A stretch of 64,000 bases of DNA. It comes from Nemertoderma westbladi (taxonomy: Eukaryota; Xenacoelomorpha; Nemertodermatida; Nemertodermatidae). Shown here piece after piece: positions 46,322-60,800 of this stretch. Numbering within the stretch: position 1 is the first letter of the stretch; every line of letters begins with the position of its first letter. The translations under genes were made by a program, and so were the position numbers. The notes below the pieces were generated by a model. It did not search any database. It had not been told where the DNA came from and was given only the letters and a program-made list of their open reading frames with translations. The stretch lies in assembly GCA_032718475.1 (NCBI GenBank), contig JAUCBJ010004961.1:1-64000 (forward strand), written 5' to 3'.

Positions 46322-48467
46322 GCAGAGCAAATGGAAAACTAATTTCCCCACCCACGGTCTAAGGCACAGAGCAAATGGAAAACTCATTTCCCCACCCACG
46401 GTCTAAGGCACAGAGCAAATGGAAAACTCATTTCCCCACCCACGGTCTAAGGCACAGAGCAAATGGAAAACTCATTTCCCCACCCACGGTGTGAGGCACA
46501 GAGCAAATGGAAAACTAATTTCCCCACCCACGGTCTAAGCCACAGAGCAAATGGAAAACTCATTTCCCCACCCACGGTGTAAGGCACAGAGCAAATGGAA
46601 AACTAATTTCCCCACCCACGGTGTAAGGCACAGAGCAAATGGAAAACTCATTTCCCCACCCACGGTGTAAGGCACAGAGCAAATGGAAAACTAATTTCCC
46701 CACCCACGGTGTAAGGCGCAGAGCAAATGGAAAACTCATTTCCCCACCCACGGTGTAAGCCGCAGAGCAAATGGAAAACTCATTTCCCCACCCACGGTGT
46801 AAGGCGCAGAGCAAATGGAAAACTCATTTCCCCACCCACGGTGTAAGGCGCAGAGCAAATGGAAAACTAATTTCCCCACCCACGGTCTAAGGCACAGAGC
46901 AAATGGAAAACTCATTTCCCCACCCACGGTCTAAGGCACAGAGCAAATGGAAAACTCATTTCCCCACCCACGGTCTAAGGCACAGAGCAAATGGAAAACT
47001 CATTTCCCCACCCACGGTGTGAGGCACAGAGCAAATGGAAAACTAATTTCCCCACCCACGGTCTAAGCCACAGAGCAAATGGAAAACTCATTTCCCCACC
47101 CACGGTGTAAGGCACAGAGCAAATGGAAAACTAATTTCCCCACCCACGGTGTAAGGCACAGAGCAAATGGAAAACTCATTTCCCCACCCACGGTGTAAGG
47201 CACAGAGCAAATGGAAAACTAATTTCCCCACCCACGGTGTAAGGCGCAGAGCAAATGGAAAACTCATTTCCCCACCCACGGTGTAAGCCGCAGAGCAAAT
47301 GGAAAACTCATTTCCCCACCCACGGTGTAAGGCGCAGAGCAAATGGAAAACTCATTTCCCCACCCACGGTGTAAGGCACAGAGCAAATGGAAAACTAATT
47401 TCCCCACCCACGGTGTAAGGCACAGAGCAAATGGAAAACTCATTTCCCCACCCACGGTGTAAGGCACAGAGCAAATGGAAAACTAATTTCCCCACCCACG
47501 GTGTAAGGCGCAGAGCAAATGGAAAACTCATTTCCCCACCCACGGTGTAAGCCGCAGAGCAAATGGAAAACTCATTTCCCCACCCACGGTGTAAGGCGCA
47601 GAGCAAATGGAAAACTCATTTCCCCACCCACGGTGTAAGCCGCAGAGCAAATGGAAAACTTATTTCCCCACCCACGGTGTAAGGCACAGAGCAAATGGAA
47701 AACTCATTTCCCCACCCACGGTGTAAGCCGCAGAGCAAATGGAAAACTCATTTCCCCACCCACGGTGTAAGGCGCAGAGCAAATGGAAAACTCATTTCCC
47801 CACCCACGGTGTAAGGCGCAGAGCAAATGGAAAACTCATTTCCCCACCCACGGTGTAAGGCACAGAGCAAATGGAAAACTAATTTCCCCACCCACGGTGT
47901 AAGGCGCAGAGCAAATGGAAAACTCATTTCCCCACCCACGGTGTAAGGCGCAGAGCAAATGGAAAACTCATTTCCCCACCCACGGTGTAAGGCGCAGAGC
48001 AAATGGAAAACTCATTTCCCCACCCACGGTGTAAGGCACAGAGCAAATGGAAAACTAATTTCCCCACCCACGGTGTAAGGCGCAGAGCAAATGGAAAACT
48101 CATTTCCCCACCCACGGTGTAAGGCGCAGAGCAAATGGAAAACTCATTTCCCCACCCACGGTGTAAGGCGCAGAGCAAATGGAAAACTCATTTCCCCACC
48201 CACGGTGTAAGGCGCAGAGCAAATGGAAAACTCATTTCCCCACCCACGGTGTAAGGCACAGAGCAAATGGAAAACTAATTTCCCCACCCACGGTGTAAGG
48301 CGCAGAGCAAATGGAAAACTCATTTCCCCACCCACGGTGTAAGGCGCAGAGCAAATGGAAAACTCATTTCCCCACCCACGGTGTAAGGCACAGAGCAAAT
48401 AGAAAACTAATTTCCCCACCCACGGTGTAAGGCGCAGAGCAAATGGAAAACTCATTTCCCCACCCAC
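46322..48467. repeat. 12-, 6- and 4-monomer higher-order repeats
   Basis: The block at 46560-46814 recurs at 47088 (528 bp) and again at 47352 (264 bp). GTCTAAGCCAC marks the 528-bp unit at about 46532 and 47060. From 47748 the pattern becomes a 176-bp repeat of GGCGCA, GGCGCA, GGCACA + CTAATTT, GGCGCA monomers. Confidence 0.8.
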
Positions 48468-51400
48468 GGTCTAAGACACAGAGCAAATGGAAAACTCATT
48501 TCCCCACCCACGGTGTGAGGCACAGAGCAAATGGAAAACTAATTTCCCCACCCACGGTGTAAGGCAGAGAGCAAATGGAAAACTCATTTCCCCACCCACG
48601 GTGTAAGGCACAGAGCAAATGGAAAACTAATTTCCCCACCCACGGTCTAAGGCACAGAGCAAATGGAAAACTCATTTCCCCACCCACGGTGTAAGCCGCA
48701 GAGCAAATGGAAAACTCATTTCCCCACCCACGGTGTAAGGCACAGAGCAAATGGAAAACTCATTTCCCCACCCACGGTGTAAGCCGCAGAGCAAATGGAA
48801 AACTCATTGCCCCACCCACGGTGTAAGGCACAGAGCAAATGGAAAACTCATTTCCCCACCCACGGTGTAAGGCACAGAGCAAATGGAAAACTAATTTCCC
48901 CACCCACGGTCTAAGGCAGAGAGCAAATGGAAAACTCATTTCCCCACCCACGGTGTAAGCCGCAGAGCAAATGGAAAACTCATTTCCCCACCCACGGTGT
49001 AAGGCACAGAGCAAATGGAAAACTCATTTCCCCACCCACGGTGTAAGGCACAGAGCAAATGGAAAACTAATTTCCCCACCCACGGTCTAAGGCAGAGAGC
49101 AAATGGAAAACTCATTTCCCCACCCACGGTGTAAGGCACAGAGCAAATGGAAAACTAATTTCCCCACCCACGGTCTAAGGCACAGAGCAAATGGAAAACT
49201 CATTTCCCCACCCACGGTGTAAGGCACAGAGCAAATGGAAAACTAATTTCCCCACCCACGGTCTAAGGCACAGAGCAAATGGAAAACTCATTTCCCCACC
49301 CACGGTGTAAGGCACAGAGCAAATGGAAAACTCATTTCCCCACCCACGGTGTAAGCCGCAGAGCAAATGGAAAACTCATTGCCCCACCCACGGTGTAAGG
49401 CACAGAGCAAATGGAAAACTCATTTCCCCACCCACGGTGTAAGGCACAGAGCAAATGGAAAACTAATTTCCCCACCCACGGTCTAAGGCAGAGAGCAAAT
49501 GGAAAACTCATTTCCCCACCCACGGTGTAAGGCAGAGAGCAAATGGAAAACTCATTTCCCCACCCACGGTGTAAGGCACAGAGCAAATGGAAAACTAATT
49601 TCCCCACCCACGGTCTAAGGCACAGAGCAAATGGAAAACTCATTTCCCCACCCACGGTGTAAGGCACAGAGCAAATGGAAAACTCATTTCCCCACCCACG
49701 GTCTAAGGCACAGAGCAAATGGAAAACTCATTTCCCCACCCACGGTCTAAGGCACAGAGCAAATGGAAAACTCATTTCCCCACCCACGGTGTAAGGAAAT
49801 GAGCAAATGGAAAACTCATTTCCCCACCCACGGTGTAAGGCACAGAGCAAATGGAAAACTCATTTCCCCACCCACGGTGTAAGGCACAGAGCAAATGGAA
49901 AACTCATTTCCCCACCCACGGTGTATAAGGCACAGAGCAAATGGAAAACTCATTTCCCCACCCACGGTGTGAGGCACAGAGCAAATGGAAAACTCATTTC
50001 CCCACCCACGGTGTAAGCCGCAGAGCAAATGGAAAACTCATTTCCCCACCCACGGTGTAAGGCACAGAGCAAATGGAAAACTAATTTCCCCACCCACGGT
50101 CTAAGGCACAGAGCAAATGGAAAACTCATTTCCCCACCCACGGTCTAAGGCACAGAGCAAATGGAAAACTCATTTCCCCACCCACGGTCTAAGGCACAGA
50201 GCAAATGGAAAACTCATTTCCCCACCCACGGTGTAAGGCACAGAGCAAATGGAAAACTCATTTCCCCACCCACGGTCTAAGGCACAGAGCAAATGGAAAA
50301 CTCATTTCCCCACCCACGGTGTAAGGCACAGAGCAAATGGAAAACTCATTTCCCCACCCACGGTCTAAGGCACAGAGCAAATGGAAAACTCATTTCCCGA
50401 CCCACGGTGTAAGGCACAGAGCAAATGGAAAACTCATTTCCCCACCCACGGTCTAAGGCACAGAGCAAATGGAAAACTCATTTCACCACCCACGGTGTAA
50501 GCCGCAGAGCAAATGGAAAACTAATTTCCCCACCCACGGTGTAAGGCACAGAGCAAATGGAAAACTCATTTCCCCACCCACGGTGTAAGGCACAGAGCAA
50601 ATGGAAAACTCATTTCCCCACCCACGGTGTAAGCCGCAGAGCAAATGGAAAACTCATTTCCCCACCCACGGTGTAAGGCGCAGAGCAAATGGAAAACTCA
50701 TTTCCCCACCCACGGTCTAAGGCACAGAGCAAATGGAAAACTCATTTCCCCACCCACGGTGTAAGGCACAGAGCAAATGGAAAACTCATTTCCCCACCCA
50801 CGGTCTAAGGCACAGAGCAAATGGAAAACTCATTTCCCGACCCACGGTGTAAGCCGCAGAGCAAATGGAAAACTCATTTCCCCACCCACGGTCTAAGGCA
50901 CAGAGCAAATGGAAAACTCATTTCACCACCCACGGTGTAAGCCGCAGAGCAAATGGAAAACTAATTTCCCCACCCACGGTGTAAGGCACAGAGCAAATGG
51001 AAAACTCATTTCCCCACCCACGGTCTAAGGCACAGAGCAAATGGAAAACTCATTTCACCACCCACGGTGTAAGCCGCAGAGCAAATGGAAAACTCATTTC
51101 CCCACCCACGGTGTAAGGCACAGAGCAAATGGAAAACTCATTTCCCCACCCACGGTGTAAGGCACAGAGCAAATGGAAAACTCATTTCCCCACCCACGGT
51201 GTAAGCCGCAGAGCAAATGGAAAACTCATTTCCCCACCCACGGTGTAAGGCGCAGAGCAAATGGAAAACTCATTTCCCCACCCACGGTCTAAGGCACAGA
51301 GCAAATGGAAAACTAATTTCCCCACCCACGGTGTAAGGCACAGAGCAAATGGAAAACTCATTTCCCCACCCACGGTGTAAGGCACAGAGCAAATGGAAAA

Positions 51401-51716
51401 CTAATTTCCCCACCCACGGTGTAAGGCACAGAGCAAATGGAAAACTCATTTCCCCACCCACGGTCTAAGGCACAGAGCAAATGGAAAACTCATTTCCCGA
51501 CCCACGGTGTAAGCCGCAGAGCAAATGGAAAACTAATTTCCCCACCCACGGTGTAAGGCACAGAGCAAATGGAAAACTCATTTCCCCACCCACGGTGTAA
51601 GGCACAGAGCAAATGGAAAACTCATTTCCCCACCCACGGTGTAAGCCGCAGAGCAAATGGAAAACTCATTTCCCCACCCACGGTGTAAGGCACAGAGCAA
51701 ATGGAAAACTCATTTC

Positions 51717-54340
51717 CCCACCCACGGTGTAAGGCAGAGAGCAAATGGAAAACTCATTTCCCCACCCACGGTGTAAGGCAGAGAGCAAATGGAAAACTCA
51801 TTTCCCCACCCACGGTGTAAGCCGCAGAGCAAATGGAAAACTCATTTCCCCACCCACGGTGTAAGGCAGAGAGCAAATGGAAAACTCATTTCCCCACCCA
51901 CGGTGTAAGGCAGAGAGCAAATGGAAAACTCATTTCCCCACCCACGGTGTAAGGCAGAGAGCAAATGGAAAACTCATTTCCCCACCCACGGTGTAAGGCA
52001 GAGAGCAAATGGAAAACTCATTTCCCCACCCACGGTGTAAGGCACAGAGCAAATGGAAAACTCATTTCCCCACCCACGGTGTAAGCCGCAGAGCAAATGG
52101 AAAACTCATTTCCCCACCCACGGTGTAAGGCACAGAGCAAATGGAAAACTCATTTCCCCACCCACGGTGTAAGGCAGAGAGCAAATGGAAAACTCATTTC
52201 CCCACCCACGGTGTAAGCCGCAGAGCAAATGGAAAACTCATTTCCCCACCCACGGTGTAAGGCAGAGAGCAAATGGAAAACTCATTTCCCCACCCACGGT
52301 GTAAGGCAGAGAGCAAATGGAAAACTCATTTCCCCACCCACGGTGTAAGCCGCAGAGCAAATGGAAAACTCATTTCCCCACCCACGGTGTAAGGCAGAGA
52401 GCAAATGGAAAACTCATTTCCCCACCCACGGTGTAAGGCGCAGAGCAAATGGAAAACTCATTTCCCCACCCACGGTGTAAGGCAGAGAGCAAATGGAAAA
52501 CTCATTTCCCCACCCACGGTGTAAGGCAGAGAGCAAATGGAAAACTCATTTCCCCACCCACGGTGTAAGGCAGAGAGCAAATGGAAAACTCATTTCCCCA
52601 CCCACGGTGTAAGGCAGAGAGCAAATGGAAAACTCATTTCCCCACCCACGGTGTAAGGCAGAGAGCAAATGGAAAACTCATTTCCCCACCCACGGTGTAA
52701 GCCGCAGAGCAAATGGAAAACTCATTTCCCCACCCACGGTGTAAGGCAGAGAGTAAATGGAAAACTCATTTCCCCACCCACGGTGTAAGGCAGAGAGCAA
52801 ATGGAAAACTCATTTCCCCACCCACGGTGTAAGCCGCAGAGCAAATGGAAAACTCATTTCCCCACCCACGGTGTAAGGCAGAGAGCAAATGGAAAACTCA
52901 TTTCCCCACCCACGGTGTAAGGCAGAGAGCAAATGGAAAACTCATTTCCCCACCCACGGTGTAAGCCGCAGAGCAAATGGAAAACTCATTTCCCCACCCA
53001 CGGTGTAAGGCACAGAGCAAATGGAAAACTCATTTCCCACCCACGGTGTAAGGCACAGAGCAAATGGAAAACTCATTGCCCTACCCACGGTGTAAGGCAC
53101 AGAGCAAATGGAAAACTCATTTCCCCACCCACGGTGTAAGGCACAGAGCAAATGGAAAACTCATTTCCCCACCCACGGTGTAAGCCGCAGAGCAAATGGA
53201 AAACTCATTTCCCCACCCACGGTGTAAGGCACAGAGCAAATGGAAAACTAATTTCCCCACCCACGGTCTAAGGCACAGAGCAAATGGAAAACTCATTTCC
53301 CACCCACGGTGTAAGGCACAGAGCAAATGGAAAACTCATTTCCCCACCCACGGTGTAAGCCGCAGAGCAAATGGAAAACTCATTTCCCCACCCACGGTGT
53401 AAGGCACAGAGCAAATGGAAAACTAATTGCCCCACCCACGGTGTAAGGCGCAGAGCAAATGGAAAACTAATTTCCCCACCCACGGTGTAAGGCACAGAGC
53501 AAATGGAAAACTCATTTCCCACCCACGGTGTAAGGCACAGAGCAAATGGAAAACTAATTTCCCCACCCACGGTGTAAGGCGCAGAGCAAATGGAAAACTC
53601 ATTTCCCGACCCACGGTGTAAGGCACAGAGCAAATGGAAAACTCATTTCCCCACCCACGGTGTAAGGCACAGAGCAAATGGAAAACTCATTTCCCCACCC
53701 ACGGTGTAAGGCACAGAGCAAATGGAAAACTCATTTCCCCACCCACGGTGTAAGCCGCAGAGCAAATGGAAAACTCATTTCCCCACCCACGGTGTAAGGC
53801 AGAGAGCAAATGGAAAACTCATTTCCCCACCCACGGTGTAAGCCGCAGAGCAAATGGAAAACTCATTTCCCCACCCACGGTGTAAGGCACAGAGCAAATG
53901 GAAAACTCATTTCCCCACCCACGGTGTAAGGCAGAGAGCAAATGGAAAACTCATTTCCCCACCCACGGTGTAAGGCAGAGAGCAAATGGAAAACTCATTT
54001 CCCCACCCACGGTGTAAGCCGCAGAGCAAATGGAAAACTCATTTCCCCACCCACGGTGTAAGGCAGAGAGCAAATGGAAAACTCATTTCCCCACCCACGG
54101 TGTAAGGCAGAGAGCAAATGGAAAACTCATTTCCCCACCCACGGTGTAAGGCAGAGAGCAAATGGAAAACTCATTTCCCCACCCACGGTGTAAGCCGCAG
54201 AGCAAATGGAAAACTCATTTCCCCACCCACGGTGTAAGGCAGAGAGCAAATGGAAAACTCATTTCCCCACCCACGGTGTAAGGCAGAGAGCAAATGGAAA
54301 ACTCATTTCCCCACCCACGGTGTAAGCCGCAGAGCAAATG
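51717..54340. repeat. GGCAGAGAGC-rich satellite domain
   Basis: Most monomers here carry GGCAGAGAGC, punctuated every two to five units by GTGTAAGCCGC. A short interlude of other types lies at 53.0-53.7 kb. Elsewhere GGCAGAGAGC monomers are isolated, so this is a local amplification of one subtype. Confidence 0.75.
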
Positions 54341-54399
54341 GAAAACTCATTTCCCACCCACGGTGTAAGGCACAGAGCAAATGGAAAACTCATTGCCCT

Positions 54400-56310
54400 A
54401 CCCACGGTGTAAGGCACAGAGCAAATGGAAAACTCATTTCCCCACCCACGGTGTAAGGCACAGAGCAAATGGAAAACTCATTTCCCCACCCACGGTGTAA
54501 GCCGCAGAGCAAATGGAAAACTCATTTCCCCACCCACGGTGTAAGGCACAGAGCAAATGGAAAACTCATTTCCCACCCACGGTGTAAGGCACAGAGCAAA
54601 TGGAAAACTCATTTCCCCACCCACGGTGTAAGGCACAGAGCAAATGGAAAACTCATTTCCCCACCCACGGTGTAAGCCGCAGAGCAAAAGGAAAACTCAT
54701 TTCACCACCCACGGTGTAAGCCGCAGAGCAAATGGAAAACTCATTTCCCCACCCACGGTGTAAGGCACAGAGCAAATGGAAAACTAATTTCCCCACCCAC
54801 GGTGTAAGCCGCAGAGCAAATGGAAAACTCATTTCCCCACCCACGGTCTAAGGCACAGAGCAAATGGAAAACTCATTTCCCCACCCACGGTGTAAGCCGC
54901 AGAGCAAATGGAAAACTCATTTCCCCACCCACGGTGTAAGCCGCAGAGCAAAAGGAAAACTCATTTCACCACCCACGGTGTAAGCCGCAGAGCAAATGGA
55001 AAACTCATTTCCCCACCCACGGTGTAAGCCGCAGAGCAAAAGGAAAACTCATTTCACCACCCACGGTGTAAGCCGCAGAGCAAATGGAAAACTCATTTCC
55101 CCACCCACGGTGTAAGGCACAGAGCAAATGGAAAACTCATTTCCTCACCCATGGTGTAAGGCAGAGAGCAAATGGAAAACTCATTTCACCACCCACGGTG
55201 TAAGCCGCAGAGCAAATGGAAAACTCATTTCCCCACCCACGGTGTAAGCCGCAGAGCAAAAGGAAAACTCATTTCACCACCCACGGTGTAAGCCACAGAG
55301 CAAAAGGAAAACTCATTTCCCACCCACGGTGTAAGGCACAGAGCAAATGGAAAACTCATTTCCCCACCCACGGTGTAAGGCACAGAGCAAATGGAAAACT
55401 CATTTCCCCACCCACGGTGTAAGGCACAGAGCAAATGGAAAACTCATTTCCCCACCCACGGTGTAAGGCACAGAGCAAATGGAAAACTCATTTCCCCACC
55501 CACGGTGTAAGCCGCAGAGCAAATGGAAAACTCATTTCCCCACCCACGGTGTAAGGCACAGAGCAAATGGAAAACTCATTTCCCACCCACGGTGTAAGGC
55601 ACAGAGCAAATGGAAAACTCATTTCCCCACCCACGGTGTAAGGCACAGAGCAAATGGAAAACTCATTTCCCCACCCACGGTGTAAGCCGCAGAGCAAAAG
55701 GAAAACTCATTTCACCACCCACGGTGTAAGCCGCAGAGCAAATGGAAAACTCATTTCCCCACCCACGGTGTAAGGCACAGAGCAAATGGAAAACTAATTT
55801 CCCCACCCACGGTGTAAGCCGCAGAGCAAATGGAAAACTCATTTCCCCACCCACGGTCTAAGGCACAGAGCAAATGGAAAACTCATTTCCCCACCCACGG
55901 TGTAAGCCGCAGAGCAAATGGAAAACTCATTTCCCCACCCACGGTGTAAGCCGCAGAGCAAAAGGAAAACTCATTTCACCACCCACGGTGTAAGCCGCAG
56001 AGCAAATGGAAAACTCATTTCCCCACCCACGGTGTAAGCCGCAGAGCAAAAGGAAAACTCATTTCACCACCCACGGTGTAAGCCGCAGAGCAAATGGAAA
56101 ACTCATTTCCCCACCCACGGTGTAAGGCACAGAGCAAATGGAAAACTCATTTCCTCACCCATGGTGTAAGGCAGAGAGCAAATGGAAAACTCATTTCACC
56201 ACCCACGGTGTAAGCCGCAGAGCAAATGGAAAACTCATTTCCCCACCCACGGTGTAAGCCGCAGAGCAAAAGGAAAACTCATTTCACCACCCACGGTGTA
56301 AGCCGCAGAG
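54400..56310. repeat. 23-monomer tandem duplication (offset 1,010 bp)
   Basis: 54400-55300 and 55410-56310 share monomer order, including the private CCTCACCCATGGTG monomer (55143 and 56153). The offset is 1,010 bp: 23 x 44 minus 2, because two monomers per unit are 43 bp. Confidence 0.85.
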
Positions 56311-57029
56311 CAAATGGAAAACTCATTTCCCCACCCACGGTGTAAGGCACAGAGCAAATGGAAAACTCATTTCCCCACCCACGGTGTAAGGCACAGAGCA
56401 AATGGAAAACTAATTTCCCCACCCACGGTGTAAGGCACAGAGCAAATGGAAAACTCATTTCCTCACCCACGGTGTAAGGCACAGAGCAAATGGAAAACTA
56501 ATTTCACCACCCACGGTGTAAGCCGCAGAGCAAATGGAAAACTCATTTCCCCACCCACGGTGTAAGGCGCAGAGCAAATGGAAAACTCATTTCCCGACCC
56601 ACGGTGTAAGGCACAGAGCAAATGGAAAACTCATTTCCCCACCCACGGTGTAAGGCACAGAGCAAATGGAAAACTCATTTCCCCACCCACGGTGTAAGGC
56701 ACAGAGCAAATGGAAAACTCATTTCCCCACCCACGGTGTAAGCCGCAGAGCAAATGGAAAACTCATTTCCCACCCACGGTGTAAGGCACAGAGCAAATGG
56801 AAAACTCATTGCCCTACCCACGGTGTAAGGCACAGAGCAAATGGAAAACTAATTTCCCCACCCACGGTGTAAGGCACAGAGCAAATGGAAAACTCATTTC
56901 CCCACCCACGGTGTAAGGCACAGAGCAAATGGAAAACTCATTTCCCACCCACGGTGTAAGGCACAGAGCAAATGGAAAACTCATTTCACCACCCACGGTG
57001 TAAGGCACAGAGCAAATGGAAAACTCATT

Positions 57030-57830
57030 TCGCGACCCACGGTGTAAGGCGCAGAGCAAAAGGAAAACTCATTTCCCACCCACGGTGTAAGGCACAGAGC
57101 AAATGGAAAACTCATTTCCCGACCCACGGTGTAAGGCGCAGAGCAAAAGGAAAACTCATTTCCCACCCACGGTGTAAGGCACAGAGCAAATGGAAAACTC
57201 ATTTCCCACCCACGGTGTAAGGCACAGAGCAAATGGAAAACTCATTTCCCGACCCACGGTGTAAGGCACAGAGCAAATGGAAAACTCATTTCCCGACCCA
57301 CGGTGTAAGGCGCAGAGCAAAAGGAAAACTCATTTCCCACCCACGGTGTAAGGCACAGAGCAAATGGAAAACTCATTTCCCACCCACGGTGTAAGGCACA
57401 GAGCAAATGGAAAACTCATTTCCCCACCCACGGTGTAAGGCACAGAGCAAATGGAAAACTCATTTCCCGACCCACGGTGTAAGGCGCAGAGCAAAAGGAA
57501 AACTCATTTCCCACCCACGGTGTAAGGCACAGAGCAAATGGAAAACTCATTTCCCGACCCACGGTGTAAGGCGCAGAGCAAAAGGAAAACTCATTTCCCA
57601 CCCACGGTGTAAGGCACAGAGCAAATGGAAAACTCATTTCCCACCCACGGTGTAAGGCACAGAGCAAATGGAAAACTCATTTCCCGACCCACGGTGTAAG
57701 GCGCAGAGCAAAAGGAAAACTCATTTCCCACCCACGGTGTAAGGCACAGAGCAAATGGAAAACTCATTTCCCGACCCACGGTGTAAGGCGCAGAGCAAAA
57801 GGAAAACTCATTTCCCACCCACGGTGTAAG
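57030..57830. repeat. 87-bp dimer (44 + 43 bp) satellite domain
   Basis: CGACCCACGGTGTAAGGCGC plus AGAGCAAAAGG recurs at about 57119, 57293, 57468, 57555, 57685 and 57772, with steps of 87, 130, 174 or 175 bp. Each is followed by a 43-bp monomer with CATTTCCCACCC. Confidence 0.8.
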
Positions 57831-60800
57831 GCACAGAGCAAATGGAAAACTCATTTCCCACCCACGGTGTAAGGCACAGAGCAAATGGAAAACTCATTTC
57901 CCACCCACGGTCTAAGGCACAGAGCAAATGGAAAACTCATTTCCCCACCCACGGTCTAAGGCACAGAGCAAATGGAAAACTCATTTCCCCACCCACGGTC
58001 TAAGGCACAGAGCAAATGGAAAACTCATTTCCCCACCCACGGTCTAAGGCACAGAGCAAATGGAAAACTCATTTCCCACCCACGGTGTAAGGCACAGAGC
58101 AAATGGAAAACTCATTTCCCACCCACGGTGTAAGGCACAGAGCAAATGGAAAACTCATTTCCCACCCACGGTGTAAGGCACAGAGCAAATGGAAAACTCA
58201 TTTCCCACCCACGGTGTAAGGCACAGAGCAAATGGAAAACTCATTTCCCCACCCACGGTCTAAGGCACAGAGCAAATGGAAAACTCATTTCCCCACCCAC
58301 GGTCTAAGGCACAGAGCAAATGGAAAACTCATTTCCCCACCCACGGTCTAAGGCACAGAGCAAATGGAAAACTCATTTCCCCACCCACGGTCTAAGGCAC
58401 AGAGCAAATGGAAAACTCATTTCCCCACCCACGGTCTAAGGCACAGAGCAAATGGAAAACTCATTTCCCACCCACGGTGTAAGGCACAGAGCAAATGGAA
58501 AACTCATTTCCCCACCCACGGTGTAAGGCACAGAGCAAATGGAAAACTCATTTCCCCACCCATGGTGTAAGGCACAGAACAAATGGAAAACTCATTTCCC
58601 CACCCACGGTGTAAGGCGCAGAAGCAAATGGAAAACTCATTGCCCTACCCACGGTGTAAGGCACAGAGCAAATGGAAAACTCATTTCCCCACCCACGGTG
58701 TAAGGCACAGAGCAAATGGAAAACTCATTTCCCCACCCATGGTGTAAGGCACAGAACAAATGGAAAACTCATTTCCCCACCCACGGTGTAAGGCGCAGAA
58801 GCAAATGGAAAACTCATTGCCCTACCCACGGTGTAAGGCACAGAGCAAATGGAAAACTCATTTCCCCACCCACGGTGTAAGGCACAGAGCAAATGGAAAA
58901 CTCATTTCCCCACCCACGGTGTAAGCCGCAGAGCAAATGGAAAACTCATTTCCCCACCCACGGTCTAAGGCACAGAGCAAATGGAAAACTAATTGCCCCA
59001 CCCACGGTGTAAGGCACAGAGCAAATGGAAAACTCATTTCCCCACCCACGGTGTAAGGCACAGAGCAAATGGAAAACTCATTTCCCCACCCACGGTGTAA
59101 GGCACAGAGCAAATGGAAAACTCATTTCCCCACCCACGGTGTAAGGCACAGAGCAAATGGAAAACTAATTTCCCCACCCACGGTGTAAGGCACAGAGCAA
59201 ATGGAAAACTAATTGCCCCACCCACGGTCTAAGGCACAGAGCAAATGGAAAACTCATTTCCCCACCCACGGTGTAAGGCACAGAGCAAATGGAAAACTCA
59301 TTTCCCCACCCACGGTGTAAGGCACAGAGCAAATGGAAAACTCATTTCCCCACCCACGGTGTAAGGCACAGAGCAAATGGAAAACTCATTTCCCCACCCA
59401 CGGTGTAAGGCACAGAGCAAATGGAAAACTCATTTCCCCACCCACGGTGTAAGGCACAGAGCAAATGGAAAACTCATTTCCCCACCCACGGTGTAAGCCG
59501 CAGAGCAAATGGAAAACTCATTTCCCCACCCACGGTGTAAGGCGCAGAGCAAAAGGAAAACTCATTTCCCCACCCACGGTGTAAGGCGCAGAGCAAAAGG
59601 AAAACTCATTTCCCCACCCACGGGGTAAGGCACAGAGCAAATGGAAAACTCATTTCCCCACCCACGGTGTAAGGCGCAGAGCAAAAGGAAAACTCATTTC
59701 CCCACCCACGGTGTAAGGCGCAGAGCAAAAGGAAAACTCATTTCCCCACCCACGGTGTAAGGCGCAGAGCAAAAGGAAAACTCATTTACCCACCCACGGT
59801 GTAAGGCGCAGAGCAAAAGGAAAACTCATTTCCCCACCCACGGTGTAAGGCACAGAGCAAATGGAAAACTCATTTCCCCACCCACGGTGTAAGGCACAGA
59901 GCAAATGGAAAACTCATTTCCCACCCACGGTCTAAGGCACAGAGCAAATGGAAAACTCATTTCCCCACCCACGGTGTAAGGCGCAGAGCAAAAGGAAAAC
60001 TCATTTACCCACCCACGGTGTAAGGCGCAGAGCAAAAGGAAAACTCATTTCCCCACCCACGGTGTAAGGCACAGAGCAAATGGAAAACTAATTTCCCCAC
60101 CCACGGTGTAAGCCGCAGAGCAAATGGAAAACTTATTTCCCCACCCACGGTGTAAGGCACAGAGCAAATGGAAAACTCATTTCCCCACCCACGGTGTAAG
60201 GCACAGAGCAAATGGAAAACTCATTTCCCACCCACGGTGTAAGGCACAGAGCAAATGGAAAACTCATTTCCCCACCCACGGTGTAAGGCGCAGAGCAAAA
60301 GGAAAACTCATTTCCCCACCCACGGTGTAAGGCGCAGAGCAAAAGGAAAACTCATTTCCCCACCCACGGTGTAAGGCACAGAGCAAATGGAAAACTAATT
60401 TCCCCACCCACGGTGTAAGGCAGAGAGCAAATGGAAAACTCATTTCCCCACCCACGGTGTGAGGCACAGAACAGAGCAAATGGAAAACTAATTTCCCCAC
60501 CCACGGTGTAAGGCACAGAGCAAATGGAAAACTCATTTCCCCACCCACGGTGTAAGGCGCAGAGCAAAAGGAAAACTCATTTCCCCACCCACGGTGTAAG
60601 GCACAGAGTAAATGGAAAACTCATTTCACCACCCACGGTGTAAGCCGCAGAGCAAATGGAAAACTCATTTCCCCACCCACGGTGTAAGGCGCAGAGCAAA
60701 AGGAAAACTCATTTCCCCACCCACGGTGTAAGGCACAGAGCAAATGGAAAACTAATTTCCCCACCCACGGTGTAAGGCACAGAGTAAATGGAAAACTCAT

